From positions 1-64,000 of the forward strand of contig NZ_JACTAB010000009.1 of assembly GCF_014486695.1 (NCBI RefSeq): 64,000 nucleotides of DNA, given 5' to 3'. Every line of letters begins with the position of its first letter. Position 1 is the stretch's first letter. Both the position numbers and the translations under genes were made by a program. This DNA is from Flavobacterium buctense (lineage in GTDB: Bacteria > Bacteroidota > Bacteroidia > Flavobacteriales > Flavobacteriaceae). The notes beneath the pieces are model-generated. The model was not told the DNA's origin and did not search any database. It saw nothing but the letters and a program-made list of their open reading frames with translations. Below, one piece after another: positions 63,711 to 64,000 of the stretch.

Positions 63711-64000
63711 TTACGGTTTTAAAGGTAATAGTATGGTATTTTCATCAATTCCTTCCAGTACTTCGACATACTCTGTAGAGATGATTCCGGTTTTGATGAT
63801 TACCGATTCATCGCTGTCTTTTACATTGACTTTGTTGCCAAAACCGACGTAATTGCGCGGAATCAGTAAAGCATTTTTCTTTTCGCCGACCAGAATGTTT
63901 GCTTCCAATTGGGTTCCGAAAAGGGAATTAGCCAAGGGTACATCAAAAGTAACTTTGCAGATAAACGATTGCGATTGTAAGTCAAAAGCCGATAAAATCT
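63711..64000 (-). CDS. Efflux periplasmic adaptor (HlyD/RND-type), C-terminal part
   Basis: The frame is open from the window edge to the stop at 63711, so the 5' part lies outside. The 96 visible residues contain LANSLFGTQLEANILVGEK, LLIPRNYV and the C-terminal VEVLEGIDENTILLPL pattern of periplasmic adaptors. It ends 2 bp before the permease start, so it heads the transporter operon. Confidence 0.82.
   Translation of the reverse strand, partial: ILSAFDLQSQSFICKVTFDVPLANSLFGTQLEANILVGEKKNALLIPRNYVGFGNKVNVKDSDESVIIKTGIISTEYVEVLEGIDENTILLPLKP

Overview
The window looks like a chromosomal segment of a Flavobacterium-type member of the Bacteroidota. Supporting signs are the low GC content, many -7 promoter elements of the TAnnTTTG type, few Shine-Dalgarno sites, a multi-Ig secreted surface protein of the kind exported by type IX secretion, a YtxJ bacillithiol-pathway protein, and many short lipoproteins with an SxC or SSC lipobox. 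I see no tRNA, rRNA, CRISPR array, transposase or phage gene. About 60 protein genes can be supported, including one partial gene at each edge.

Layout. 1-3183: 5' part of a giant Ig-repeat surface protein (minus). 3.3-7.4 kb: folE, cysS, yidD, lgt and a small lipoprotein gene. 7.4-9.1 kb: RluD-type pseudouridine synthase and a PASTA-domain protein (minus). 9.3-12.4 kb: ddl, coaD and a secreted carboxypeptidase-regulatory-like protein. 12.4-17.8 kb: DEAD-box helicase, NUDIX hydrolase, pyrE, a SRPBCC protein and an LTA-synthase-like sulfatase. 17.9-24.1 kb: acyl-CoA synthetase, an S33 peptidase lipoprotein, then a run of small envelope genes ending in a 50-residue lmo0937-type protein. 24.2-28.3 kb: serine beta-lactamase-like hydrolase, cyclophilin lipoprotein, hutH. 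28.4-33.4 kb: a threonine operon thrA-thrB-thrC preceded by a Thr-rich leader peptide. 33.4-38.7 kb: envelope proteins, ytxJ, clpB. 38.7-41.75 kb: a repeat-rich spacer followed by four genes arranged like integron cassettes. 41.75-50.4 kb: lipoproteins, a histidine kinase/NarL-type regulator pair with two matching palindromic sites, an L,D-transpeptidase and a membrane-anchored LuxR-type regulator. 50.5-54.2 kb: a three-gene fructan/fructose utilisation operon. 54.2-59.7 kb: a type III polyketide synthase gene cluster (minus). 59.8-64.0 kb: acetyl-CoA synthetase and an ABC efflux system that runs off the edge.

Four systems stand out. (1) A 34-residue leader peptide with nine threonines lies directly upstream of thrABC and probably controls it by attenuation. 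(2) Two nearly identical 20-bp palindromes, each centred 52.5 bp upstream of a TAnnTTTG element, bracket the kinase/regulator genes and are probably the regulator's binding sites. (3) A four-gene, same-strand cassette array has attC-like boundaries whose left and right ends are complementary, with no integrase in the window. Its last gene encodes an adenylate-kinase-like protein without a recognisable P-loop. (4) A type III PKS is linked to a flavoprotein, a methyltransferase and a private fatty-acid toolkit (KAS, FabZ-like, ACP, PPTase), suggesting a modified alkyl-resorcinol, alkyl-pyrone or quinone lipid.

All functional calls come from reading motifs. No database search was run.
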